From JAFDWI01 sp964595905 (GTDB lineage: Bacteria; Actinomycetota; Acidimicrobiia; Acidimicrobiales; Iamiaceae): a stretch of DNA of 49,375 bases. Positions within the stretch are counted from its first letter, which is position 1, and each line of letters begins with the position of its first letter. The translations under genes and the position numbers were made by a program. The stretch covers positions 1 through 49,375 of the forward strand of contig CAZQSU010000009.1 in assembly GCA_964595905.1 (NCBI GenBank), read 5' to 3'. Shown piece by piece: positions 25,130-33,501 of the stretch. The notes beneath the pieces were generated by a model. That model made no database searches and was not told the DNA's origin. It was given only the letters and a program-made list of their open reading frames with translations.

Positions 25130-26260
25130 GTGAGCGAACCACCGGTCCCCCTGGACGAGTTCCCGATCCACCAGACCACCGAGTCGCTGCGCCACATGGC
25201 GACCAGCGACCGCAACTTCTACGACCGCGCGTACTTCAACGCGCACGACCGCACCGGTGACGTCTTCTGTGTCGCCGGCCTCGGTGTGTACCCGAACCAG
25301 GGGGTCGTCGACGCGTACGTGACCGTCAGGCAAGGCGACCGCCAGTGGGTGGTACGGGCGTCCGACGCTCTCGACGCGCCCGCGCTGGATCGCCTCGAAC
25401 CACGGGTCGGGCCGATCCGCATCGACGTGGCCGAACCGCTCCAGAAGCTGCGCCTGGTGTGCGAAGGCGACGGGAGCGACCGGGCACTCACGTGCGATCT
25501 GACCTTCACCGGGTCGTTCCCCGCGGTCATGGAACAACCCCACGTCATGCGATCGGGTACCCGGCCGATCATCGCCGCGTCACGGTTCGCCCAGGTCGGC
25601 ACTTGGTCGGGCCACCTCGCCGTCGGCGGGCAGACCCTCACGGTCGACGACGACATCTGGGTGGGCACCCGCGACCGTTCCTGGGGGATCCGACCATCGG
25701 GAGAGCCCGACCCGTCCGACCGGTGGTCGGCCGACGAACCGATCGAGGGGTTCTGGTGGCTGTACGTCCCCATGCGCTTCGACGACTTCGCCCTGATCGT
25801 GATCGCGCAGGAGCACCCCGACGGTTTCCGGGTGCTGAACGACGCGACCCGCGTGTTCGCCGACGGCCGTCGCGAACAACTCGGCTGGCCCGAGGTCGAG
25901 ATCACCTACGCGTCGGGGTCCCGGCACCCGACCGGGGCCCGGATCCACCTCCGACCCCGCAACTCGGCGCCCTTCACCGTCGAGGTCGACACCCTCGGCT
26001 TCGTCCCGTTGAACGTCGGCGCGGGCTACACGGGTGACCCCGACTGGAACCACGGCCAGTGGAAGGGCCGCGGCTGGATCGACCGGTCGGTCTACGACCT
26101 CGACGACCCCGCGGTCACCGCCCGGATCCCGTTCACGGTGCTCGACCACGTCGGCCGGGCCCGGATCGGTGACGCCGAAGGCTGGGGACTGTTCGAACAC
26201 GGCACGTTCGGCCGCCACGACCCTTCGGGGTTCACCGGATGGGAGTCGGTCGCCCCCTGA
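25130..26260 (+). CDS. DUF7064/AttH-like hypothetical protein
   Basis: A 376-aa soluble protein rich in beta strands. Stretches such as GDVFCVAGLGVYPNQGVVDAYVTV, DDDIWVGTRDRSWGIRP and EGFWWLYVPMRFDDFALIVIAQE resemble the β-barrel domains of the AttH/DUF7064-type group seen next to terpenoid, steroid or lipid genes. The start is the GTG at 25130 behind GAGGAG; longer open frames overlap the phosphotransferase. It probably forms an operon with the phosphotransferase. Function unknown. Confidence 0.7.
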   Translation: MSEPPVPLDEFPIHQTTESLRHMATSDRNFYDRAYFNAHDRTGDVFCVAGLGVYPNQGVVDAYVTVRQGDRQWVVRASDALDAPALDRLEPRVGPIRIDVAEPLQKLRLVCEGDGSDRALTCDLTFTGSFPAVMEQPHVMRSGTRPIIAASRFAQVGTWSGHLAVGGQTLTVDDDIWVGTRDRSWGIRPSGEPDPSDRWSADEPIEGFWWLYVPMRFDDFALIVIAQEHPDGFRVLNDATRVFADGRREQLGWPEVEITYASGSRHPTGARIHLRPRNSAPFTVEVDTLGFVPLNVGAGYTGDPDWNHGQWKGRGWIDRSVYDLDDPAVTARIPFTVLDHVGRARIGDAEGWGLFEHGTFGRHDPSGFTGWESVAP

Positions 26261-26270
26261 ACCCGACGGA

Positions 26271-27710
26271 TCACGACGCGGCCGCGGCACGGCCGGCACA
26301 CCGACCGAAGAACGTGCCGTCGCCCAGGGAGATCCCGCTCACGTAGCCACGGGCGGGAATCCCCGCGGCGGTCCGCCCCACGGCGAACAACCCGGCGACC
26401 GCCGATCCGTCGTCGCGCAGCGCACGGCCGTCGACGTCGGTGCGCACCCCACCGAGGGTGAAGCTCGCGTAGTACGCGGTCTGCACCCTGAGATCGACCG
26501 CACCCACCGGGCCGGTCAACGGTCGCACCAGTTCGGGCCGCTTGTGGAACTCGGTGTCGACGCCACGTTCGGCGTCGACGTTGTAGCGGGCAAGGGTCGC
26601 CGCAAGGCCGTACGGCGACAAGCCGATCTCGGTGGCGAGCTCCTCGGGGGTCTCGGCCACCCACTCCGGGCGGAACCCGAGCCAGTTCGGTTCTGACGCG
26701 GCCTCGTCGACGATCAGGAAGGCCACGCCGTCGTGGTCGAACAGCGCCCGTTGACCGATCCGGCCGTTGTAGGCGTCCTCGTTGACGAACCGGTGACCCT
26801 GACCGTTGACGATGATGCCGGCCGACAACCGGCGCGGCGGATGGAACGGCACGTGACACTCCAGGGCGTCCATGTTCGCCAGACCGGCGCCGACACCGGT
26901 CGCCAGACGGATGCCGCGGCCGTCGTCCGCGTCGGTGCCGAGCGGGTAGGTGCACCGGGCCGCTTCGGGGACGTAGGCGGCGACCATGTCCGGGTTGAAC
27001 AGGAAGCCGCCCATCGCCAGGATCACGCCGCCGCGGGCACGCACCGTCGACGAACGCCCGTCTCTGCGGAAACGCACCCCGACGACCCGGTCGCCGTCGA
27101 CGACGAGCGCCTCGGCGAAGGTGTCGAGGCGCACCTCGGCCCCCGTCGTGGCCAACGCCGCGCCGAGGCGCTCCATCAGATAGCCCCCCGACTCGTTCGG
27201 GAAACGCGCGTGATGCCCACGCGGGACCGGGGTCGTCAGGTGCGAGAACGGCCAGGTGTCCTCACCACCGGTGTAGACGAGGCCCGCGTCGGTGGGCGGT
27301 TGGATGTCACCCTCGTCGTGGAACGTCGGCGCGAACTCCACGTCGTGCGCGACGAGCCAGTCGTGGTGCGCGACCGAGCCCTCGCAGTAGCGACGGACCT
27401 TGGCGTCGTCGACGCCCGGACCGCACGCCGCGAGGAGGAAGGCGACCATGCCCTCGACGGTGTCGGTGAACCCACACGCGTGCTGGGTGGCGGTGCCACC
27501 TCCCAGGTACAGCAGGCCGCTCGACATCGCCGAGGTTCCGCCGAGCGCGCCGGTGCGTTCGGCGAGCAGCACCCGCACGCCCGCCTCGGCCGCTTCGATG
27601 GCGGCGCAGACGCCCGCGCAGCCACCACCCACGACCACCACGTCGACGTCGTCGTCCCAGCCGTCGACGTCGGCCGCGGCAAGGGCGGGGAGGGGTTCGG
27701 TACCGGTCAT
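26271..27710 (-). CDS. FAD-dependent oxidoreductase, fumarate reductase/ketosteroid dehydrogenase type
   Basis: A 479-aa flavoprotein of the FAD_binding_2 family. The Rossmann motif VVVVGGGCAGVCAAIEAAEAG is near the N-terminus, followed by LLAERTGALGGTSAMSSGLLYLGGG. GGVILAMGGFLFN and the C-terminal GLFAVGRTAAGIPARGYVSGISLGDGTFFGR are typical of 3-ketosteroid-Δ1-dehydrogenase/fumarate reductase-like enzymes. Substrate unknown. It converges on the DUF7064-like gene with ~10 bp between stops. Confidence 0.9.
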   Translation of the reverse strand: MTGTEPLPALAAADVDGWDDDVDVVVVGGGCAGVCAAIEAAEAGVRVLLAERTGALGGTSAMSSGLLYLGGGTATQHACGFTDTVEGMVAFLLAACGPGVDDAKVRRYCEGSVAHHDWLVAHDVEFAPTFHDEGDIQPPTDAGLVYTGGEDTWPFSHLTTPVPRGHHARFPNESGGYLMERLGAALATTGAEVRLDTFAEALVVDGDRVVGVRFRRDGRSSTVRARGGVILAMGGFLFNPDMVAAYVPEAARCTYPLGTDADDGRGIRLATGVGAGLANMDALECHVPFHPPRRLSAGIIVNGQGHRFVNEDAYNGRIGQRALFDHDGVAFLIVDEAASEPNWLGFRPEWVAETPEELATEIGLSPYGLAATLARYNVDAERGVDTEFHKRPELVRPLTGPVGAVDLRVQTAYYASFTLGGVRTDVDGRALRDDGSAVAGLFAVGRTAAGIPARGYVSGISLGDGTFFGRCAGRAAAAS

Positions 27711-27753
27711 CGCAGCTTCGCTGCCGGCGTGGTCGCAGGGGAGCCGGGGCGCA

Positions 27754-28554
27754 TCACGACCCGAGCTCGGCAGACTGGTCGATCGCTTCTGCCGCTCCGT
27801 CGTCGTCGACCGCGCCGACCACGATCCGGGCCGCGGCGATCACGTCGGGGTCGGCGTCGCCGATGGCGACCGGCCAGCCCACCGCCGCCATCGCGGACAG
27901 GTCGTTGTGCCCATCGCCGACCATCATCACGGCGTCCAGATCGGCGGCGAAGCGCGCGGCGACCTCGGCGACCCCGGCCGCTTTGGACACCTCGTCGTCG
28001 GTGACCGACACGAACGCGGCTCCCGGCATGGCCGGCGAGGTCGCACCCGATGCGGTGCAACCGGCGGGGGCCAGCTCGAGCGCATCTGCCAGGTCCGCGA
28101 TCGGGATGACCCACTGGGCCCGCACGATCGCCGCGTCGAGCGTGTCGAGCCGGCGTCGGACGTGCGGCAGGCCGAGCAGCTCCGCGTGCGCCAGCGCCAG
28201 GGGCGCATCACTGTCGACGGCCCAGTCGTCGAAGGTATAGGCCTCGAAGACCCAGTCCCGCTCGGCGGCGATGCGGGCCGCGGCGTCGACGGCACGGTCG
28301 TCCAACGGATGGGCGACGACCTCGCCGGTCGCCGGGCGCCAGAGCGTCGCACCGGTGTGGAAGATGTGAAAGCCCTCGGGATCGAGGCGCTCGGCCCACT
28401 CCCGGGTCGGCCCGAGCGCGACCCTTGCGGTACACAGGGTCAGGTGCTGACCGCGGTCGCGGGCACGTTCGGCGGCCGCCCAGAGCCGATCGGTCGGCGC
28501 TCCGGCCGAGCCGACCAACGTTCCGTCGACATCGAGGCACACCAACGGCAGCAC
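27754..28554 (-). CDS. HAD-superfamily phosphatase, Cof type
   Basis: A 266-aa HAD hydrolase. Motif I is CLDVDGTLVG at the N-terminus and motif IV is MVGDGHNDLSAMAAVG near the C-terminus, with a C2-type cap (about 80-185) between. The layout fits Cof-type sugar-phosphate or nucleotide phosphatases. The start is GTG at 28554 with TAGGGT 8 nt upstream (leaderless). The frame is open further upstream but only over the neighbouring hydrolase gene. Confidence 0.88.
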   Translation of the reverse strand: MLPLVCLDVDGTLVGSAGAPTDRLWAAAERARDRGQHLTLCTARVALGPTREWAERLDPEGFHIFHTGATLWRPATGEVVAHPLDDRAVDAAARIAAERDWVFEAYTFDDWAVDSDAPLALAHAELLGLPHVRRRLDTLDAAIVRAQWVIPIADLADALELAPAGCTASGATSPAMPGAAFVSVTDDEVSKAAGVAEVAARFAADLDAVMMVGDGHNDLSAMAAVGWPVAIGDADPDVIAAARIVVGAVDDDGAAEAIDQSAELGS

Positions 28555-28562
28555 GGGCGACG

Positions 28563-28568
28563 ACCCTA
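28563..28568 (-). promoter_or_regulatory. Leaderless -10 of the HAD phosphatase gene
   Basis: TAGGGT on the minus strand ends 8 nt before the GTG at 28554 and supports that start. Confidence 0.5.
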
Positions 28569-28594
28569 CCCGGCGATGGGGCGAAGACGGTCGA

Positions 28595-29485
28595 TCAGTA
28601 CCCGACGAGCGCGTCGACCACATCGGTACCGACGCCGAATCCGGCGAGGTGGCCACCACCGGTCACGGGGTGGAACGACGCGTCGGGCAGCCGGGAGACC
28701 ATCGCCTCGCCGTGGGCGAAGGGGACGATGTTGTCGTCGGTGCCGTGCCACCAGTGAACCGGCGCACGGACGTCGCCCAGGGTGAACCCCCAGTCCCGGC
28801 CGAACAGGATCGCGTCGGCGATCGGCGCGGAGAACTGGCGGTGTGCGCGACGCGTCAGGTCGCCGAGGAACACGTCCTTGAACGCCGGTTCGCTCAAGAG
28901 CAGGCGGTCGGCTTCGGGAGAGAAACGGCCGTAGAGGCCGATGGCGTGGTTCGCCAGCGGGGTGAGGGTCCACACCAGTCCCGCGAGCCCGCGTCCGATC
29001 GGGATCCGCCCGGCGCGCAGGAGGGGCTGGACGAGCCTCGCCGCCGCCACGATGCCACCGGTGATCGCGTCGTCGCCCACGGTCGGGGCGACCCCACCGA
29101 GGACGCCGACCGCGCGGACCCGCTCGGGAAGGCGCGCTGCGGCGGCCAACGCATAGGGGCCGCCGCCGGAGAGACCGATCAATCCGGCGTCGGTGATGTC
29201 GAGCGCGTCGAGAAGGCGCGCGAGGTCGTCCGCGAAGCCGCCGATGTCGTGGTAGAGGTGCGGCGTCGACAGACCGACGCCGGGCCGGTCGACGCCGATG
29301 ATCCGCAACCCGTCGCGCTCGGCGCGGACGCGTACGTCCTCGGGCACCTGGGTGGCGGCTCCGGGCGTGCCGTGCAACCAGACGAACGTCTTGCCGTCGG
29401 ATGGTCCGAACGACGCGAACGACAACCGCCGTCGCGGTTCCATCCCGATCGTGCCCTCGACCCGGGCCCGCGTGACCGCTCCCAC
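28595..29485 (-). CDS. Alpha/beta hydrolase
   Basis: A 296-aa serine hydrolase fold. HGTPG (oxyanion) is in FVWLHGTPGAATQ, the nucleophile elbow is IGLSGGGPYALA, the acid is probably in HWWHGTDDNIVP, and the catalytic His is in TGGGHLAG. The N-terminal RVEGTIGMEPRRRLSFASFG is common in this actinobacterial group. The start is uncertain: GTG at 29485 keeps the EGTI segment. Substrate unknown. Confidence 0.85.
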   Translation of the reverse strand: MGAVTRARVEGTIGMEPRRRLSFASFGPSDGKTFVWLHGTPGAATQVPEDVRVRAERDGLRIIGVDRPGVGLSTPHLYHDIGGFADDLARLLDALDITDAGLIGLSGGGPYALAAAARLPERVRAVGVLGGVAPTVGDDAITGGIVAAARLVQPLLRAGRIPIGRGLAGLVWTLTPLANHAIGLYGRFSPEADRLLLSEPAFKDVFLGDLTRRAHRQFSAPIADAILFGRDWGFTLGDVRAPVHWWHGTDDNIVPFAHGEAMVSRLPDASFHPVTGGGHLAGFGVGTDVVDALVGY

Positions 29486-29662
29486 CCCGCCAGTCTGCCA
29501 CAACGTCCCGGACCGGGCGACGCTGACGAGCGCGGTCGCGTCGCCGGGCCGCTGTGCGCTCCGGTCGAACCGCTCCAGCCGTCATTCCGCTCCGGACGTC
29601 GTGCCGGTCGATGCGAATGCGACGATCCGAGCCGAACCTGCAGGTGAGCGCCCCGGCGGAAC

Positions 29663-29668
29663 TACCCT
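29663..29668 (+). promoter_or_regulatory. Promoter -10 of the leader ORF/membrane protein transcript
   Basis: TACCCT lies 7 nt before the ATG of the 12-codon leader ORF at 29676. The spacing matches the other leaderless promoters here. Confidence 0.45.
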
Positions 29669-29675
29669 TTCGGCG

Positions 29676-29714
29676 ATGGGACCGTCGAGCACCCGTTGCC
29701 ACCGGTTCGGGTGA
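29676..29714 (+). CDS. Possible 12-codon leader peptide
   Basis: ATG at 29676 opens a 12-residue reading frame (MGPSSTRCHRFG). Its TGA overlaps the GTG start of the downstream membrane protein gene (GTGA at 29711-29714). With TACCCT 7 nt upstream it would be leaderless, and its translation would feed ribosomes to the next gene. Inferred from sequence layout only. Confidence 0.4.
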   Translation: MGPSSTRCHRFG

Positions 29715-31714
29715 TCGCGGCCGAGGTTTCGCTCCGAGACCGAGACGGACACCACTCGCGACGCGACCGCATCGCCCTCGCCGTGGCGGCGGTGGCGACG
29801 ATCCTGCCCGTGTGGGTCGCGGCGGTCCGGGCGGGGGTGCGCGGTCTCGTGCCCGTCGGCGACACCGCCATCATGGCGCTCCGAGCGCCCGACGTGCTGT
29901 CGGCCCATCCACCGCTGATCGGCATGCCGGCATCGAGCGCCTCGGGGGCCGGACAGGTCGTCCACTTCCCCGCCGCCTGGCAGCTCTACTGGCTCGCCGT
30001 GCCGGTGAAGGTGCTCGGGGCCACCTGGGGCGCGGTCGTCGCGATGGGAGCCCTGAACACCATCTGGCTCGTGCTCGCGATCTGGTTGGTGTGGCGCAAC
30101 CTGTCGACCCCCGTCGCGCTGTGGGCGATCGCGGCGATCGGCGTGTTCTGCTGGTCGATCGGCTCCGGCATGCTGATCGAATCGTGGCCACTCAGAATGG
30201 TGATGGTCCCGTTCCTCTGCGTGGTGATCGCGGCCTGGTGGACTGCCGCAGGAGACCGCGCCGCGCTCGTCGTGCTCGCGGTCGCCGCGAACTTCGCCTG
30301 GCTCGACCACCTGGTGCTCGCGCTCGTCGTGCCACTGGTGGCGTTCGCCGGATGCGTCGGCTTCGCCGTCGTGCACGTGCGGGCGAACCGGTCGGACCCC
30401 GACTCCCGACCCATGCGCCGCCGCCGATGCCGACGGTCGGTCGTCGCCGCGGGCGCGGTCACGTTCGTCATGTGGCTTCCCCCGCTCGTCCAACAGTTCA
30501 CGGGGTCGCCCGGCAATCTGGGCCTGCTGTTCACCGGCGCCGACGGGGGTTCACCGGCGATCGGATCGGTGAGCGACGCGGTCCACGTCGTGGCGAGCCT
30601 GATCGGCAGACCACCGTTCTGGTTCCGTGGCACCCTCGAGGATCCGACCTTCTATCGGGCGCACCACACCGGGTTCGTCACCGGGTCGATGACGGCTTTC
30701 GATCTGGTGGTCGTCGTGGTCGGCGTCGTCGTGTTCGCGGCGCTGGGTGTGCTCGCGGTCCAGGCACGCGACCGCGTCGGTCTCACGCTGCTCGGCGTCT
30801 CGGCGGCGGCGACGATCGGCAGTCTCGCGACCGTCTACGCCGCGCCGGTCACCACGGCGCTCGTGCCCCAATACCTCTACTCGGTCTGGGTGACCGCAGC
30901 CGCTGCCTGGCTCGCGGTGATCGTGAACGTGATCCGTCGCGTCGCGGCCGCGTCGACGCCGGCGTCGGCCTGGGGCGCACTCGGGATCGCGGTGCTCTTC
31001 GGCATCCTGAACCTGCCGAGTTCCCCCACCGGCTACACCGCTCGGCCCGAGGAGAACATCCTCGCCCGCCACATGAGCCGCGTGGTGATCGACCGGCTCG
31101 GAGCGAAGGGGCCGGTCGCCGTGACCCTCGAGAACACGTTCGTGCAGAACGCGGACTACCTGTCGGCGCTGCTCGTGGAACTGCGCTCGGCGGGCATCGC
31201 CTTCTGTTATCCGACCCCCAACACATCGCTGTACTCGTTCATCCCCGACTGTGACAGCGGGCCGGGAACGACGCCCCGGTCGACCATCGTCATCGCGGAC
31301 AAGCCCGCGTCGGACCCGCCGGCGGGTGAGGTGCTGTTCCGCGAGCGGGTCTTCCCCCACCGGTCAGCGGCTTCGGTGCGCGCACTCGACGAGCGGATCG
31401 GCAGATGGTTGCGGGGGCGCTCGACCGTCTCGCTCACCCCAGCGGCCACCCGGCCCTTCCTCGGTCCGATGATCCCGCGGTACCTGACCGACCAGGTGCG
31501 CTCGTTCGTGCCGAGCGACGGAAACCTGGGCCATCTCGTCGACGACGCGGCATTCCAGCGGTCGATCATCACGTGGTGGCAGCGGGCCGATGCCCGCGCC
31601 GAGGAGATGTTCGTCGGCCAACCGGTGTCGCCGGCCGAACTGTTCGAATGGGCGAGCACGAAGTACGAAGCCGACCTGACCCTGTGGGTGACGCGCCGTC
31701 CTGCCGCCGGATGA
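29711..31714 (+). CDS. Large polytopic membrane protein, GT-C-like
   Basis: About 667 aa. Roughly ten helices occupy the first two-thirds (for example ALWAIAAIGVFCWSIGSGM, LVVVVVGVVVFAALGVLAV and LGIAVLFGILNLPSSP). A soluble extracytoplasmic C-terminal third follows (VIDRLGAKGPVAVTLENTFVQNADYLSALL...). This layout, with an acidic loop after the first helix (VGDTAIMALRAPDVLS), resembles GT-C-type glycosyl- or arabinosyltransferase-like proteins of actinobacteria, but no diagnostic catalytic motif is certain. I chose the GTG at 29711, coupled to the short leader ORF; a TTG at 29696 is the alternative. Confidence 0.72.
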   Translation: MIAAEVSLRDRDGHHSRRDRIALAVAAVATILPVWVAAVRAGVRGLVPVGDTAIMALRAPDVLSAHPPLIGMPASSASGAGQVVHFPAAWQLYWLAVPVKVLGATWGAVVAMGALNTIWLVLAIWLVWRNLSTPVALWAIAAIGVFCWSIGSGMLIESWPLRMVMVPFLCVVIAAWWTAAGDRAALVVLAVAANFAWLDHLVLALVVPLVAFAGCVGFAVVHVRANRSDPDSRPMRRRRCRRSVVAAGAVTFVMWLPPLVQQFTGSPGNLGLLFTGADGGSPAIGSVSDAVHVVASLIGRPPFWFRGTLEDPTFYRAHHTGFVTGSMTAFDLVVVVVGVVVFAALGVLAVQARDRVGLTLLGVSAAATIGSLATVYAAPVTTALVPQYLYSVWVTAAAAWLAVIVNVIRRVAAASTPASAWGALGIAVLFGILNLPSSPTGYTARPEENILARHMSRVVIDRLGAKGPVAVTLENTFVQNADYLSALLVELRSAGIAFCYPTPNTSLYSFIPDCDSGPGTTPRSTIVIADKPASDPPAGEVLFRERVFPHRSAASVRALDERIGRWLRGRSTVSLTPAATRPFLGPMIPRYLTDQVRSFVPSDGNLGHLVDDAAFQRSIITWWQRADARAEEMFVGQPVSPAELFEWASTKYEADLTLWVTRRPAAG

Positions 31715-31723
31715 GACCCACGG

Positions 31724-31729
31724 TACGCT
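31724..31729 (+). promoter_or_regulatory. Leaderless -10 of the ArsC-like gene
   Basis: TACGCT ends 8 nt before the ATG at 31738. Confidence 0.5.
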
Positions 31730-31737
31730 CTGCGGTC

Positions 31738-32085
31738 ATGGAGCTGTGGCACAACCCCCGATGTTCGAAGAGCCGTGCGACCAAGGCCCTCCTCGACGAA
31801 CGTGGAGTCGACTACACCGAGCGCCGCTACCTCGACGACACACCCGACGCGGCGACGCTGGAGCGGGTCTGCACCGAGCTGGGCATGGAGCCGTGGGACA
31901 TCACCCGCATGGGCGAGGCCCGCGCGTCCGAGCTCGGACTGGCCGACGCGCCACGCGACCGGGCCGCGTGGATCACGACCCTCGTCGCGAACCCGATCCT
32001 GATCGAACGCCCGATCGTCATCGCCGATGACGGGCGTGCCGCGATCGGTCGTCCGATCGAGAACGTCGAAGCCCTGCTCGACTGA
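31738..32085 (+). CDS. ArsC-family thioredoxin-fold reductase
   Basis: A 115-aa ArsC/Spx-family protein. The catalytic Cys is in WHNPRCSKSR, and the C-terminal NPILIERPIVI contains the conserved RP pair. Length and motifs fit glutaredoxin-dependent arsenate reductases, but no ars genes are nearby. Many such chromosomal genes are annotated arsC without a demonstrated role in arsenic resistance. ATG at 31738 with TACGCT 8 nt upstream. Confidence 0.88.
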   Translation: MELWHNPRCSKSRATKALLDERGVDYTERRYLDDTPDAATLERVCTELGMEPWDITRMGEARASELGLADAPRDRAAWITTLVANPILIERPIVIADDGRAAIGRPIENVEALLD

Positions 32086-32181
32086 TTCCCGGTCGGCCCG
32101 TCGGCCCGGTTCGAACGTCGGGCTGCCGGACGGTCGGTCGACCCTCGTGCCCCACCCGAACGAGCGCGGGGCGCGTCAGCG

Positions 32182-32658
32182 TCAGGCCTTCGACGCGTCG
32201 CCCAGCAGGTCGTCGAGTCGGTCGAGGGTCGCCGACATGTCCCTGAGCGTCTTCGACGCGAGACGGCGCACCCCCGGCTTGGTGAATGCCGATTCACCGG
32301 TGATGTCCCACGACTCGCGCACCAGGGTCCCGCCGTCGACCGGTTCGAGTTCGTAGCGCCAGATGCGGCCGCCGACGAGCCGCCCGAGACGGGTCGGACC
32401 GGTGGTGCGCCAGGCGATGAGCCGGTCCTGTTCGAACTCGACGACCTCGCTCTCCATCGAATAGGGCACACCCATCTTCATCGACATGCCGAACCGGTCA
32501 CCGAGGCCGACCGGCCCGCCGTCGCCTCCCCGCGCACTGCGGACGGTACCCGACCCGTCGAATTCGTGGTGACGCGCAGGCGTGGCGAGCACCGCGAAGA
32601 TCTCCGTGGCCGGCGCATGAACGACCCGTTCGACACTCACGACATCCTGGTTGGCCAT
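32182..32658 (-). CDS. SRPBCC-family lipid/polyketide-binding-like protein
   Basis: A 158-aa START-like (SRPBCC) domain. The N-terminal VSVERVVHAPATEIFAVLATPARHHEFDGSGT is the classic first strand and helix of the Polyketide_cyc2/SRPBCC family. The C-terminal long helix (KTLRDMSATLDRLDDLLG) is also typical. It probably binds a hydrophobic ligand. TAGGAT (32670-32665) is 6 nt before the ATG, indicating a leaderless transcript. Confidence 0.85.
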   Translation of the reverse strand: MANQDVVSVERVVHAPATEIFAVLATPARHHEFDGSGTVRSARGGDGGPVGLGDRFGMSMKMGVPYSMESEVVEFEQDRLIAWRTTGPTRLGRLVGGRIWRYELEPVDGGTLVRESWDITGESAFTKPGVRRLASKTLRDMSATLDRLDDLLGDASKA

Positions 32659-32664
32659 GGCGGC

Positions 32665-32670
32665 ATCCTA
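32665..32670 (-). promoter_or_regulatory. Leaderless -10 of the SRPBCC gene
   Basis: TAGGAT on the minus strand ends 6 nt before the ATG at 32658. Confidence 0.5.
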
Positions 32671-32749
32671 GGAAGTCCGGTCCGCGTCGCGCATCACGAC
32701 GGTGGCACCGCGTGCGCGTCGGGCCGCCGGTCGTTGCCCCAGCGTTCGG

Positions 32750-33499
32750 TCATTCCGCGGATGGGACGAGCGCCTCGACGGCGTCGGCGACCTCGTCGAG
32801 GTCGAGGCGGGGTTCGTCGAAGCGACGCACCTCCCGGTAGGTGCGGTCGCGCCCCGACGGATCGCAGAACCAGTGCCGGAGCCGCGTCATCACCGGTTCA
32901 CGCAGCTCTTGCGGCATCGAAGCGATGCCGGCGCGGTCGACGTCGCCCACGACGAGCAGCCTGCCGAGATCGTAGAAGTCCGAAGCCCGCTTCTCGGGTC
33001 TGGAAGACGAGCGCAGCGGCACGGTCGTCGCCTTCATGGCGACAAGACCCGTCGAGGATGCGACCAGTCGGCCGTCCGCGCGGGCGAGGACCACACCGGT
33101 GCCGTCCTCGACGGCGACCAGGTCGAGACTCGTCGCGGTCTCGAACGCCCAGGTGTGGGCGATCACGTTGAGGTCGAGGTCGCCGAGCGGTTCGTCGTGC
33201 GCGGTCAGCTCGGCGATCAGCGCGGCACTGGGTTCGGGCGACACGTCGATCACGTCCAGGTCGAAGTTGCCGGCGAAGGTGTACTGACCGCCACCCGGCG
33301 CGGTGACCGCCAGGCTGGCGATGTCGTCGTGGATGCCGGCAAGGTCACGGGTCACCGCATCGAGGTCGACGGTGGACCGGTGCGGAACGCCGACCCGGCA
33401 CAGCACGGCGAGACCGCCGATGAGGCGCAACTGGGGAGGCAGCGACGCCAGCAGTTCGACGGCCCGGTGGGTGGTGCCGTCGCGTCGGCCGGTGAGCAT
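32750..33499 (-). CDS. AbiEii-like nucleotidyltransferase toxin
   Basis: A 249-aa protein of the AbiEii/MNT nucleotidyltransferase group, the toxin part of type IV toxin-antitoxin/abortive infection pairs. LIGGLAVLCRVG followed by STVDLDAVT matches the GG...DLD nucleotidyltransferase centre. LVAMKATTVPLR...RASDFYDLGRLL matches the conserved Lys and DxYDL block. Start: ATG at 33499, or GTG at 33505 giving a 4-bp GTGA overlap with the upstream antitoxin-like gene. The family transfers nucleotides, possibly to tRNA. Phage defence is an inference. Confidence 0.8.
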   Translation of the reverse strand: MLTGRRDGTTHRAVELLASLPPQLRLIGGLAVLCRVGVPHRSTVDLDAVTRDLAGIHDDIASLAVTAPGGGQYTFAGNFDLDVIDVSPEPSAALIAELTAHDEPLGDLDLNVIAHTWAFETATSLDLVAVEDGTGVVLARADGRLVASSTGLVAMKATTVPLRSSSRPEKRASDFYDLGRLLVVGDVDRAGIASMPQELREPVMTRLRHWFCDPSGRDRTYREVRRFDEPRLDLDEVADAVEALVPSAE

Positions 33500-33501
33500 G
33501 A

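Noticed and set aside
31738..32085. Arsenic-resistance locus
   Set aside because: The ArsC-like gene stands alone with no arsR, acr3 or other ars genes. The ArsA-like ATPases at 16-18 kb are of the GET3/Rv3679 type and not part of an ars operon.
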